A DNA stretch of 64,000 nt. It comes from Gemmatirosa kalamazoonensis. Lineage in GTDB: Bacteria; Gemmatimonadota; Gemmatimonadetes; Gemmatimonadales; Gemmatimonadaceae. Position 1 is the stretch's first letter, and each line of letters opens with the position of its first letter. Location of the stretch: assembly GCF_000522985.1 (NCBI RefSeq), contig NZ_CP007129.1:868001-932000 (forward strand). Direction: 5' to 3'. Below, piece by piece: positions 53,160-61,676 of the stretch. The notes under the pieces were generated by a model that had not been told where the DNA came from, did no database searches, and worked only from the letters and a program-made list of their open reading frames with translations. The position numbers and the translations under genes were made by a program.

Positions 53160-55574
53160 ATGCACGCGCTGCTCGTCGACCTCCGCCTCGCGCTGCGCTC
53201 CCTGCGCGCGCACCGCGCCACCACCGCCATCGCGCTCGCCTGCCTCGCGTTAGGCACCGGCGCGTCGACGGCGATCTTCTCCGTCGTCCGCGCCGTGCTG
53301 CTCGAGCGGCTCCCGTACGCGGCGCCGGAGCGGCTGGTGCGCATTCACGAGCTGCGCACGCGGCAGGGCGTGCGCGACCGCTACGCGGCGTCGGTGCCGA
53401 ACTTCCAAGACTGGCGCGCGACCAACCGGACCCTCGCCGACGTCGCGGCGTACGCGCTCGCCAGCCGCAACCTCGGCGGCACGGAGCCGCTGCGCGTGCA
53501 GGTCGTGCGCGGCACGTCGAACCTGTTCACGGTGCTCGGCGCGCGTCCGCAGCTCGGGCGCGCGTTCCGACCGAGCGACGACGAGGGCACGGCGGTGCTG
53601 AGCGACCGGCTCTGGCGCGCGCGCTTCGGCGCCGACCGCGGCGTGGTGGGCACGACGGTGCTGCTCGACGGCGTCCCGCACACGGTGCTCGGCGTGATGC
53701 CGCCGGGGTTCGACTTCCCGGTCGCCGCGGAGCACACCGACGCGTGGATCCCGCTCGCGCTGCCGCCGACACGCGAGAACGCCGACCGCACGAGCTACTG
53801 GCTCTCGGTCGTCGCGCGGCTGAGAGACGGCGTCACGCTCGACGCGGCGCGCGCGGACCTCGACGCGGCGACGGCGCGCATCCGACAGGACCACCCGGAG
53901 CTCGGCGCCTCGTTCGGCGCGCTCGTCGAGCCGCTGCGCGACGGCGCGGTGCGCACGGTGCGGCCCGCGCTGCTGCTGCTCTCCGCGGCCGTGTCGCTCG
54001 TGCTGTTCGTGGCGTGCGGCAACGTCGCGAACCTGCTGCTCGCGCGCGCCGAGGGGCGGCGGCGCGAGGTGGCGATCCGGTCGGCGTTGGGCGCGGGGCG
54101 CGGGCGGCTCGTGCGGCAGTTCCTCACGGAGAGCGTCGTGCTCGCGCTGACCGGCGCCGCACTCGGCGTGCTGCTCGCCCTCGCGGGCGTGCAGGGCGTG
54201 GTGACGCTCGGCGCGGCGAGCCTGCCGCGCGCGGACGCGGTGCGCGTGGACGTGCCGGTGCTCGCGTTCGCCGCGGGGCTGGCACTGCTCACCGGTCTCG
54301 TGTTCGGCGCGGTGCCGGCGCTGCGCGCGACGCGCCGCGCGGCGGGGCGCGAGCTCGCGGAGGCGTCGGTGCGCACGAGTGCCGGGCGTGCCCAGCGCGG
54401 CACGCTCTCCACGCTCGTCGTGGCGGAGATCGCGCTGTCGTGCGTGCTGCTCGCGGGCGCGGGGCTGCTGCTGCGAAGCTTCGCGCGCGTGCTCGCGGCG
54501 GACGCGGGGTTCGACGCGCGCGGCGTGCTCACGTTCCGTGTGAATCTCCCCGAGGAGCGCTTCGCGGTCGACGAGCGCTACTCGCGGTTCGTCGCCCCGG
54601 TGCTCGCGCGCCTGCGCGCACTTCCCGGCGTGCGCGCCGCGGCGATGACGAGCGCGCTGCCGCTCCAGCCGTCGAGCGGCAACGGGTCGTTCCGCATCGT
54701 GGGGCAGCCGTGGGACGCGGACCCGCAGCGCCGACCGTTCGCGGAGTTCCGCGTCGTGAGCGATGGCTACTTCCGCAGCCTGCGCGTCTCCGTGATCGAG
54801 GGACGCGAGCTCGACGCACGCGACGCGGCGGGCGCGCCGAAGGTGGCGCTCGTGAACGCGGCGTTCGCGCGCCGGTACTTCCCCGGCGAGAGCGCCGTGG
54901 GCCACGCGCTGTACGCGTGGGAGAGCGCGCCGAGCACGATCGTCGGCGTCGTGCACAGCGTGCGGCAGCTCGGCATGGACCAGGACGCGCGGGCCGAGGT
55001 GTACGCGCCCGCGGCGCAGGTGCCGCAGCGGCTCCGCGCCATGACGTTCGTCGTGTCGACGACGGGCGACCCGCTCGCGCTCGCCGCCCCGGCGCGTGCC
55101 GCGGTGCGCGACGCGGCGAGCGACCTGCCGGTCTACGCCCTGACGACGATGGAGCGCGTGGTCGCGGCGTCGCTGCTCACGCGGCGGCTCACGCTCGTGC
55201 TGCTCGGCGGCTTCGCGGCGCTCGCGCTGACGCTCGCCGCGGCGGGGCTGTACGGCGTCGTCTCGTACGGCGTCGCGCAGCGCCGGCGCGAGATCGGGGT
55301 GCGCGTCGCGCTCGGCGCGCGCGGCGTCGACATCGGGCGCATGGTCGTGGGCGATGCGCTGGCGCTCGGCGCGTGGGGTCTGGCGTTAGGCATCGCCGGC
55401 TCGGCGGCGGGGGCGCGGCTGCTCGCCGGACTGCTGTACGGCGTGGATGCGGCGGATCCGCCGACGTTCCTCGCCGTCGCGGCGGTGCTCGCCGTCACGG
55501 TGCTCGCGGCGAGCGCGGTGCCGGCGCTCCGCGCGGCGCGCGTCGATCCCACGGTGACGCTGCGCGCGGAGTGA
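53160..55574 (+). CDS. MacB/FtsX-type ABC permease (ADOP-like), no PadR partner
   Basis: 804 residues. Helix near residues 20-45 ('TTAIALACLALGTGASTAIFSVV'), MacB-PCD domain, three helices ('LLLLSAAVSLVLFVACGNVANLLLARAEGRRREVAIRSALGAGRGRLVRQFLTESV'), second PCD domain, three helices, end 'ARVDPTVTLRAE'. It lacks the N-terminal DELxxHL-like segment of the two other permeases here and has no PadR gene. Confidence 0.9.
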   Translation: MHALLVDLRLALRSLRAHRATTAIALACLALGTGASTAIFSVVRAVLLERLPYAAPERLVRIHELRTRQGVRDRYAASVPNFQDWRATNRTLADVAAYALASRNLGGTEPLRVQVVRGTSNLFTVLGARPQLGRAFRPSDDEGTAVLSDRLWRARFGADRGVVGTTVLLDGVPHTVLGVMPPGFDFPVAAEHTDAWIPLALPPTRENADRTSYWLSVVARLRDGVTLDAARADLDAATARIRQDHPELGASFGALVEPLRDGAVRTVRPALLLLSAAVSLVLFVACGNVANLLLARAEGRRREVAIRSALGAGRGRLVRQFLTESVVLALTGAALGVLLALAGVQGVVTLGAASLPRADAVRVDVPVLAFAAGLALLTGLVFGAVPALRATRRAAGRELAEASVRTSAGRAQRGTLSTLVVAEIALSCVLLAGAGLLLRSFARVLAADAGFDARGVLTFRVNLPEERFAVDERYSRFVAPVLARLRALPGVRAAAMTSALPLQPSSGNGSFRIVGQPWDADPQRRPFAEFRVVSDGYFRSLRVSVIEGRELDARDAAGAPKVALVNAAFARRYFPGESAVGHALYAWESAPSTIVGVVHSVRQLGMDQDARAEVYAPAAQVPQRLRAMTFVVSTTGDPLALAAPARAAVRDAASDLPVYALTTMERVVAASLLTRRLTLVLLGGFAALALTLAAAGLYGVVSYGVAQRRREIGVRVALGARGVDIGRMVVGDALALGAWGLALGIAGSAAGARLLAGLLYGVDAADPPTFLAVAAVLAVTVLAASAVPALRAARVDPTVTLRAE

Positions 55575-55763
55575 CACGCTTCGGCATACGCCTGTCACGT
55601 TTCGTTACGGCCGTCGGCGGCACGGGATCGGCGACCGGATCGCGCAAGCCGAGGCGTGGCAACGCGTTAGGCAGCCGGACGGGGAGGCGCGGCACGGGGC
55701 GCGCGGCCTGCCTTGGAGAGAGGCGTCACCGGACGACCGGGACGTTCCCTCTCATCACCGCCA

Positions 55764-56204
55764 ATGTCCATCACGCATCGCCTGCTCAGCCTCACCGCTG
55801 CCGTCGCCCTCGTCGGTGCCACGGCCTGCTCCAACGACGGCCCCGCGGCCCCCGCGCTCGGCGCCCCCTCGCTCTCGAAGAGCGGCACCGCGGCGAGCGG
55901 CGGGAGCGGCGGCGGCGGTGGCGGCGACAACAGCACCTCGACCACGTCCGGTCCGCCGGTCGCGCCGTCGTACACCGCGCGCATCGACTCCATCGGCGTC
56001 GTGCCGACGGCGATGTACTACGGCACGCCGTCGGAGTGGACGATCGGCGGCTACCGCTTCGAGGCGAACTCGCTGACGCATCTCAAGGCGCCGGAGGGCC
56101 CGCTCGTCGTCGGCGCGTGCGTGAGCGTCACGTTCTCGGTCACCTACACGGGCGCGTACCTCGCGTCGGAGATCAAGACCGAGCAGCAGTCGCGGTGCGG
56201 CTGA
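55764..56204 (+). CDS. small lipoprotein with Gly/Ser-rich linker
   Basis: 146 residues. Lipobox 'VGATAC' near residue 22, a Gly-rich linker around residues 45-60, then a compact C-terminal domain with 'TAMYYGTPSEWTIGGYRFEANSLTHLKAPEGPLVVGACVSVTFSVTYTGAYLASEIKTEQQSRC'. Two Cys may form a disulfide. Function unknown. Confidence 0.6.
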   Translation: MSITHRLLSLTAAVALVGATACSNDGPAAPALGAPSLSKSGTAASGGSGGGGGGDNSTSTTSGPPVAPSYTARIDSIGVVPTAMYYGTPSEWTIGGYRFEANSLTHLKAPEGPLVVGACVSVTFSVTYTGAYLASEIKTEQQSRCG

Positions 56205-56222
56205 CGGACCGTTAGGCGCCCG

Positions 56223-56558
56223 TCACCCCGGCACGTCGAGGTAGATGGCGCCATCCTCCACGCTCAGCTCCAGGCCGGCCGCGCGCGCGGCCTCCTGGAG
56301 CGCGGCGTCGAGCATCACCACCGGGTCGGGGCTCACGTCGAGTCGACGCATGAGCCCCTCGCCCTTTCGCGTGCCGACGGTGAGCGTGAGCTTGAGCCCG
56401 CGCCGCTTGCACTTCACCGCGGTGCCGTCGGGGAGCGTCGCGTTCATCGGCTTCACGTACGCGTCGATGTAGTGCACGCCGATCCCCGACTTGTCGCCGG
56501 TGTGCGCGGGGAGCTTGGAGGTGGCGACGGCGTTGACGTCGCAGAGCTTCTGCTTCAT
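56223..56558 (-). CDS. small unknown protein of the corrinoid gene cluster
   Basis: 111 residues: 'MKQKLCDVNAVATSKLPAHTGDKSGIGVHYIDAYVKPMNATLPDGTAVKCKRRGLKLTLTVG..' and 'DPVVMLDAALQEAARAAGLELSVEDGAIYLDVPG'. I do not recognise it. Its ATG overlaps the stop of the homocysteine methyltransferase gene (ATGA), so it is translated with it and probably serves the same pathway. No signal peptide. Confidence 0.65.
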   Translation of the reverse strand: MKQKLCDVNAVATSKLPAHTGDKSGIGVHYIDAYVKPMNATLPDGTAVKCKRRGLKLTLTVGTRKGEGLMRRLDVSPDPVVMLDAALQEAARAAGLELSVEDGAIYLDVPG

Positions 56559-57472
56559 GCGCGCTGGGTGAGGTACTGGTCCATTGCGGCGCGGAACGCG
56601 CGGATGTGGTCGGGCGTGCTGCCGCAGCAGCCGCCGATGATGCTCGCTCCCGCCTCGAGCAGCGGGACGACGCCGGCCACCATCTGCTCCGGCGTCTCGT
56701 TGTACACGACCTTCATGTTCACGAGGCACGGCTGCCCCGCGTTCGGCTGCGCCATCACCGGCAGGTCGGTCGCCTGACGGTAGCGCTCCACGGCTTCCTT
56801 CGCGCGCGTCATGTCCATGCCCGTGCCGCAGTTCAACGCGACGACGTGGGCGCCGTTCTCCTGCATGAACTCCGCGGCGCGCTCGGGATCGATCCCCATC
56901 ATCGTGCGGAACGTGGAGCCGTCGAGCGTGACGTCGTAGGCGAGCGAGCCGATGATGCACGGCGCGCCCGCCTCGCGCGCGGCGGCGATGCCGAGCCCCA
57001 GCTCCTCGAGGCTCGTCTGCGTCTCGACGATGATCGCGTCCGCTCCCGCGTTCACGAGCGCCGCGGCCTGCTCGGCGAACGCGTCGCGCACCTCGGCCTC
57101 GGTGAACTCGCCGTACGGCTCCATCAGGCCGCCGAACGGCCCGACGTCGCCGATGACCCATCCCTCCCGCCCCGCGGACGTGAACGCCTCGCGCGCGATC
57201 TCGACCGCGGCGCGATTGATCGCGTCGACGTCGCCCGACGCGCCGTGCCGGTTCAGCATGATGCGCGAGCCGCCGAACGTGTTCGTGAGCAGGCAGTCGG
57301 AGCCCGCCTCGACGTAGCGGCGCTGGATGCCCAGCACCTTCTCGGGGTGCGTGAGGTTCCACTGCTCGCCGCAGCGTCCCTGCTCGAGCCCCGCGAGCAT
57401 GAGCTGCGTGCCCATCGCGCCGTCGGCGAGCAGCGGGCGCTCCTTGATCGCGTCGAGTAGTGCCGTCCTCAT
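56555..57472 (-). CDS. homocysteine S-methyltransferase (MetH N-domain / BHMT-like)
   Basis: 305 residues. 'LLADGAMGTQLMLAGL' at the start, 'TNTFGGSRI', 'VIGDVGPFGGLMEPYG', and the zinc ligands C215 ('NCGTGMD') and C282/C283 ('GGCCGSTPDHI'). Only the homocysteine-binding barrel is present; folate, cobalamin and activation domains are absent. It likely moves a methyl group from a partner methylcorrinoid or other donor to homocysteine. Its gene neighbours support a corrinoid donor. Confidence 0.88.
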   Translation of the reverse strand: MRTALLDAIKERPLLADGAMGTQLMLAGLEQGRCGEQWNLTHPEKVLGIQRRYVEAGSDCLLTNTFGGSRIMLNRHGASGDVDAINRAAVEIAREAFTSAGREGWVIGDVGPFGGLMEPYGEFTEAEVRDAFAEQAAALVNAGADAIIVETQTSLEELGLGIAAAREAGAPCIIGSLAYDVTLDGSTFRTMMGIDPERAAEFMQENGAHVVALNCGTGMDMTRAKEAVERYRQATDLPVMAQPNAGQPCLVNMKVVYNETPEQMVAGVVPLLEAGASIIGGCCGSTPDHIRAFRAAMDQYLTQRA

Positions 57473-57492
57473 TGGCGGTGCCCTCTGAATGT

Positions 57493-57529
57493 TGTCCGCG
57501 GATTACGCAGATTACGCAGATTACGCAGA
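57493..57529. repeat. one-armed tandem repeat (GATTACGCA units)
   Basis: Three to four 9-bp units of GATTACGCA type without a complementary arm, between the activation-domain gene and the homocysteine methyltransferase gene. The stop codon of the upstream gene lies in a unit. Confidence 0.6.
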
Positions 57530-58732
57530 CGCTCGCTCTCGCTCGCGCGCGGCGAGCGCGTAGTGAATGGTCTCCAGCACGATGCCCCACTTGTGGTCGC
57601 GGCTGTCGCGCTCGCAGTAGCAGCCGGCGCCCATCGCGGGACGGCTCCACGTGAGCACGTCGTCGAGCGGACGGCCGGCGAGCGGCGCCTCCTCGTCGAT
57701 CGCCGTCATGAGCGCGGTCGACGCGGCCCGGTAGCGGCACATGAACCGGTAGCCGTCGTCACCCGGGGCGGGAGCACAGCGCTGGCTCAGGATGGGGTAG
57801 CCGTCGTCGGCCGCGCCCAACGTCACGGCGTACTCGAAGTACAGCGGCCGGCCGAAGTTGCTGCACGTCGTTCCCTCGTAGCGGAAGCGCGCGTCGGTGG
57901 TGCCGTCGGCATTGTCGACGAGCGTGAGCCGCTCGGCCGACCACCGGCGCAGCGCGCGTGCGCTCGTCGCGTACTGCCCGTCGACCGTGAGGCGCACGAC
58001 GCGTCCCGGTGCGCCGCGCCGACGCCGCTCGCCGTACGGCGCGCGTCGGTACTGACAGCCCACGAGCGCGCACCCGCGACACGGAACGAGATCGGTCGCG
58101 CGGCGCACACGCTCCACGTACGGCGTGACGCCGAACACGGCGAGCAGCGACTTCTTCGGCGACAGCATCCCCGACTCCAGCACGTCGAGCGGGCCGGGGA
58201 GCGCGCCTAACAGCGCACGCAGCCGCGCCTGCTCGGCGATGTCCCACTCCGGATAGCCGGGGCTGTAGTGCGGCAGCACGGCGAGCCCCTCCGGCTCGGC
58301 CGACGCGCACAGCCGCGCGCCGGCCGACATCACGAGGTGCTCGACGACCGCGGAGCCGTACATCTCGAGGAAGAAGTACTCGTCCGGCTTCTCGTCGCGC
58401 CACCGACGCTGCGCCTCGCGCTCGATCTCGGGCCCCGCGCTCGCTCCGACGAGCACCACGCGGTCGGCGCCCGCGTCGCCGAGCGTGCGGTGCAGTCGCG
58501 GGCTCGCGAACGGGACGGCGTCGATCGCGACGACGCCGTTCGACACGTCGAGCGCCCGCGTCTCGCGCGCGACGATCCACGGCCGCCCGTGCTCCGCGTA
58601 CCACGCGCGCGCCATCGCCGCGAGCTCCGCCGCGCGGTCGTCGAGCGTGTGGCCGCGCGGGTAGCCGAGCAGGCGCACGTACTCGGCCGGATCGACGGCG
58701 ACCGGGGGCGCGGTGTCGACGAACGAGATCAT
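57521..58732 (-). CDS. stand-alone MetH activation-domain-like protein with Cys motif
   Basis: 403 residues. Middle segment 'LPHYSPGYPEWDIAEQARLRALLGAL..VLESGMLSPKKSLLAVFGVTPY' (about 154-205) matches the activation domain of cobalamin-dependent methionine synthase, where SPGY contacts SAM. It continues with 'CRGCALVGCQYRR' (C218, C221, C226), and a 'CYCERD' lies near the end, suggesting a metal or Fe-S site. Probable role: reductive methylation or reactivation of the corrinoid partner. Its ATG overlaps the stop of the ASKHA gene (ATGA). Confidence 0.75.
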   Translation of the reverse strand: MISFVDTAPPVAVDPAEYVRLLGYPRGHTLDDRAAELAAMARAWYAEHGRPWIVARETRALDVSNGVVAIDAVPFASPRLHRTLGDAGADRVVLVGASAGPEIEREAQRRWRDEKPDEYFFLEMYGSAVVEHLVMSAGARLCASAEPEGLAVLPHYSPGYPEWDIAEQARLRALLGALPGPLDVLESGMLSPKKSLLAVFGVTPYVERVRRATDLVPCRGCALVGCQYRRAPYGERRRRGAPGRVVRLTVDGQYATSARALRRWSAERLTLVDNADGTTDARFRYEGTTCSNFGRPLYFEYAVTLGAADDGYPILSQRCAPAPGDDGYRFMCRYRAASTALMTAIDEEAPLAGRPLDDVLTWSRPAMGAGCYCERDSRDHKWGIVLETIHYALAARERERASA

Positions 58733-60450
58733 GGCCGTTCCGTCTCACGCGGAGACGCGGAGTACGCGGAGAACGGCCCATTCATGTCGGCGTTCTCCGC
58801 GTTCTCCGCGTTCGCCGCGTCTCCGCGTGAGCCATGAAAGGCTTCGAGCCGCCTGAACTGACAGCCGTCGACGAAGAAGTCGAAGAACGACGGGTGCGTC
58901 TCGAGGCGGCAATGCTCGACGCGGCGCACGAGATCCTCCAGCTCGCGCCGCTTCGTCATGGAGAGCAGCGCGATGCACGCGCCCTCGATCGCCGCATTGC
59001 CGACCTGCACGACCTTCTCGGCCGGCAGGTCCGGCACGAGCCCGATGCGGCGCGCCGCGTCGAGCGAGAGGTGGCGTCCGAAGCCGCCGGCGAGGTAGAA
59101 GACGTCGACGTCGTCGAACGACACCCCGTACTCGCCGAACACGACCTGCAGGCCAGCGACGTTCGCGCCCTTCGCCTGCGCGAGCTCGTTCACGTCCGCC
59201 TCGGTGAAGTACACGCCGGGCGCGAGGTCCACGCGCTCGCCGTCCTCGAAGCGTCCGAGCTCGTTCATGCGCCCGGTGCGCAGCAGCTCGCTCAGCAGGT
59301 CGATGAGCCCGGAGCCGCAGATCCCCTGCGCCTCTCCGTCGCCGATGACGCCCAACGACACCGTGCCGTCGGCGCCGAGCGACACGCGCTCCACCGCGCC
59401 GTCGAGCCCCGGCATGCCGCACGCGATCGCGCCGCCCTCGAACGCGGGCCCCGCGGGGCACGACGCGGCGAGCACGCGCGTGCGGTTGCCGAGTATGAGC
59501 TCCGTGTTCGTGCCGATGTCCATCACGCACACGAGCCGGTCCTCGTGCGCGAGGTCCACGGCGAGCATGCACGCCGCCGCGTCGGCGCCGACGTGGCCGC
59601 TGACGATCGGCGCGCCCCACACGCGCGCCTTCGGGTGGATCGGCAGCAGCGCGCGCCGCCCGGTCGTCGCGAGGCTCGTCGTCGCGCGCTTCCCCTCCGC
59701 CATCTCGATCTCGGTGATGGAGCGGTACGGGTTCTGGCCGATCGTGTACACGCTCTGCCGGAAGAACAGGTCGCGCATCGTGGCGTTGCCGACGACGACC
59801 AGCTCGTAGATCGTCTGCGGATCCACCGGCATCGCCTCGATGGCGTGCGCGAGGTAGCCGGCGAGCGTGCGCATGAGCACGCGCTTCCCCTGCCGCGTGT
59901 CGTAGTCGATGCGCGACATCACGTCCGACCCACCGAACCGCTGCGGGTTCTCGAAGCTCGCGTCGGCGATCTGCTCGCCGGTCTCGAGGTCGAACAGCCG
60001 CAGCACGACGGTGGTGGTGCCGAGGTCCATCGCGAGCCCGTGCAGCGGACCGGCGGCGCGCGCGATCTCCTCGCCGTCGAGCAGCACGCGGTCGCCGTCG
60101 CGGGTGACCGCGGGATCGAGCCCGCGTGCGCCGCCGGGAAGCCCGTACGCGTGCCGCTCCACGCGCATCTTGCCGCGCCGCATGGTGTGGCACACGACGG
60201 CGCCGCCGGCCGCGGCGACGCGCGCCTGGCACGACAGCCGGAAGCTCCCCGTGAGGTGCGACTCCGGCGGCGTGGGCGGCGTGAGCGCGTCCGCCCCGGC
60301 GGTCACCTCGACGATGCACTCCTTGCACTTCCCGTTCTTCTGGCACGACGTCGGCACGCGCACGCCTAACGACTCGGCGAGCTCGAACAGCGACGGGCCG
60401 CCAGGCTCCGCCGCCGCCGTGCGACCGTCGATCGTGATGGTTACAGACAT
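58729..60450 (-). CDS. corrinoid-enzyme reductive activator (2Fe-2S + ASKHA, RACE-type)
   Basis: 573 residues. N-terminal ferredoxin domain with C36, C42, C45 and C74 ('CQKNGKCKEC', 'LSCQARV'). ASKHA ATPase domain: 'GLAMDLGTTTVVLRLFD', 'CVMDIGTNTELILGN', 'GGFGRHLSLDAA'. This matches the DUF4445/RACE proteins that return inactive Co(II) corrinoid to Co(I) using ATP. The last about 35 residues ('HGSRGDAANAENAENADMNG..') are read from a palindromic repeat element. It lies between the corrinoid protein and the MetH-activation-like gene. Confidence 0.9.
   Translation of the reverse strand: MSVTITIDGRTAAAEPGGPSLFELAESLGVRVPTSCQKNGKCKECIVEVTAGADALTPPTPPESHLTGSFRLSCQARVAAAGGAVVCHTMRRGKMRVERHAYGLPGGARGLDPAVTRDGDRVLLDGEEIARAAGPLHGLAMDLGTTTVVLRLFDLETGEQIADASFENPQRFGGSDVMSRIDYDTRQGKRVLMRTLAGYLAHAIEAMPVDPQTIYELVVVGNATMRDLFFRQSVYTIGQNPYRSITEIEMAEGKRATTSLATTGRRALLPIHPKARVWGAPIVSGHVGADAAACMLAVDLAHEDRLVCVMDIGTNTELILGNRTRVLAASCPAGPAFEGGAIACGMPGLDGAVERVSLGADGTVSLGVIGDGEAQGICGSGLIDLLSELLRTGRMNELGRFEDGERVDLAPGVYFTEADVNELAQAKGANVAGLQVVFGEYGVSFDDVDVFYLAGGFGRHLSLDAARRIGLVPDLPAEKVVQVGNAAIEGACIALLSMTKRRELEDLVRRVEHCRLETHPSFFDFFVDGCQFRRLEAFHGSRGDAANAENAENADMNGPFSAYSASPRETERP
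58743..58833. repeat. palindromic repeat element (ACGCGGAGN units), partly coding
   Basis: Left arm from TCTCACGCGGAGACGCGGAG pairs with the right arm ending CGCGTCTCCGCGTGAG. The right arm has one more 9-bp unit. On the minus strand the element is translated as the C-terminal tail of the RACE protein. Confidence 0.75.
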
Positions 60451-60472
60451 GAAAGCTGGTGCTGTTCGTCTT

Positions 60473-60566
60473 GGACAGGATGAACAGGACGGACAGGATG
60501 AAGACCAACACCGAAGGCACTGCTGTTCGTGTTGGTTCTCATCCTGTCCGTCCTGTTCATCCTGTC
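60473..60566. repeat. palindromic repeat element (GACAGGATGAACAG units)
   Basis: Left arm GACAGGATGAACAGGACGGA (continuing to 60511) and matching right arm (60529-60566), with further CCTGTCCTTCATCCTGTC copies to 60604. It fills the 145-nt gap between the corrinoid protein and RACE genes. Unit sequence differs from the other palindromes. Confidence 0.75.
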
Positions 60567-60595
60567 GAAAGGAAAGGCCACCAGTATCCTGTCCT

Positions 60596-61567
60596 TCATC
60601 CTGTCACGCCCTGTTCGAGCTCGGACCGCACGGCCTCCACCACGTCCGCCGCCGACCCCGCGCGCTCCATCTCGTCGCCCCACGTGTACTGGGCCGAGTA
60701 GTCGTCGCCGCCGGAGAGGCCGCGCTGCGCCGCGAGCAGGTCGACGCGCGCGACGGAGCGCGGGAGCTCGACGCTCACCTCGTTCCCGGCGTCGTCCTCG
60801 CCGCGGATCTGCACCGGCACCTCCTGCCAGTACAGCACCCTGTACGTCGTGCGCGTGCCGGGCCGCGCGGCGGGTGCGTCGGCGTCGCGCGCGGCGACGG
60901 TGGGAGCGGCGGACGCGGCCTCGTCGCGGGCAGCGCCGGAGAGCTTGAGGAACAGGTCGACGGCGGCCGACGCGTTCTGGCCGTAGCCGTCGGCGCCGAT
61001 CTCGTCGGCGAACATCTGCGAGATCGGCGCGCCGCCGACGGCGAACTTGACGTCGGTGCGTCCCGCCGACTCGAAGCCGTCGATGACGGTCTTCATGTAC
61101 GTCATCGTCGTCGTGAGCAGCGCGCTCATGCCGATGATCGTCGGCTTCACGCGGTCGGCGGCGGCCATGAACTTCTCGACGCTCTGGTCGACGCCGATGT
61201 CGTGCACGTCGAACCCCGCGCCCTCGGCCATCATCGCGACGAGGTTCTTGCCGATGTCGTGCAGGTCGCCGCGCACGGTGCCCATGAGCAGCGTGCCGAC
61301 GCGCGGCGTGTCGCTGTCGCGCGCCGAGAGCAGCGGCTTCAGCACGGCCATGCCGGCCTTCATCGCGCGCGCGGCGATGAGGACCTCGGGCACGTACAGG
61401 ATGTTGTGCTTGAAGTCCTCGCCGACGACGCTCATCCCGGCGATGAGCCCCTCGTTCATCACCTCCTGGAAGTGCCGCCCCTCCGCCAGGGCGTCCTTCG
61501 TCATCTGCTCGACTTCCTTCGCCTTCCCCTCGTAGAGGTACTGATTCATCAACGCGTAGTCGACCAT
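60596..61567 (-). CDS. corrinoid (methylcobamide-binding) protein fused to a 'virulence factor'-type domain
   Basis: 323 residues. Residues 1-85 form the helical cap of B12-binding proteins. Residues 90-210 are a Rossmann-like B12 domain with the lower-ligand motif 'DLHDIGKN' (H103), then 'GMSALLTTTM' and 'GGAPIS'. After an Ala-rich linker, residues about 240-300 ('TYRVLYWQEVPVQIRGED..VELPRSVARVDLLAAQ...DDYSAQYTW') resemble the small Virulence_fact domain that in other bacteria is a separate gene near corrinoid methyltransferases. It carries the methyl group between the UroD-like and the homocysteine methyltransferase. Confidence 0.85.
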   Translation of the reverse strand: MVDYALMNQYLYEGKAKEVEQMTKDALAEGRHFQEVMNEGLIAGMSVVGEDFKHNILYVPEVLIAARAMKAGMAVLKPLLSARDSDTPRVGTLLMGTVRGDLHDIGKNLVAMMAEGAGFDVHDIGVDQSVEKFMAAADRVKPTIIGMSALLTTTMTYMKTVIDGFESAGRTDVKFAVGGAPISQMFADEIGADGYGQNASAAVDLFLKLSGAARDEAASAAPTVAARDADAPAARPGTRTTYRVLYWQEVPVQIRGEDDAGNEVSVELPRSVARVDLLAAQRGLSGGDDYSAQYTWGDEMERAGSAADVVEAVRSELEQGVTG

Positions 61568-61586
61568 CGGCTCGGGCTCCTCGGTG

Positions 61587-61676
61587 AATTAACCGCAGAG
61601 GACGCAGAGGACGCAGAGGATGCAGGGAAGAACCAGAGGCAGTCCTCTGCGTCCTCTGCGTCCTCTGCGGTTCATT
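61587..61676. repeat. palindromic repeat element (ACGCAGAGG units)
   Basis: Arms AACCGCAGAGGACGCAGAGG.. and the complement ending TCCTCTGCGGTT pair over about 32 bp. Very close in sequence to the element at 50031-50125. The stop codon of the UroD-like methyltransferase is inside the right arm. Confidence 0.8.
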
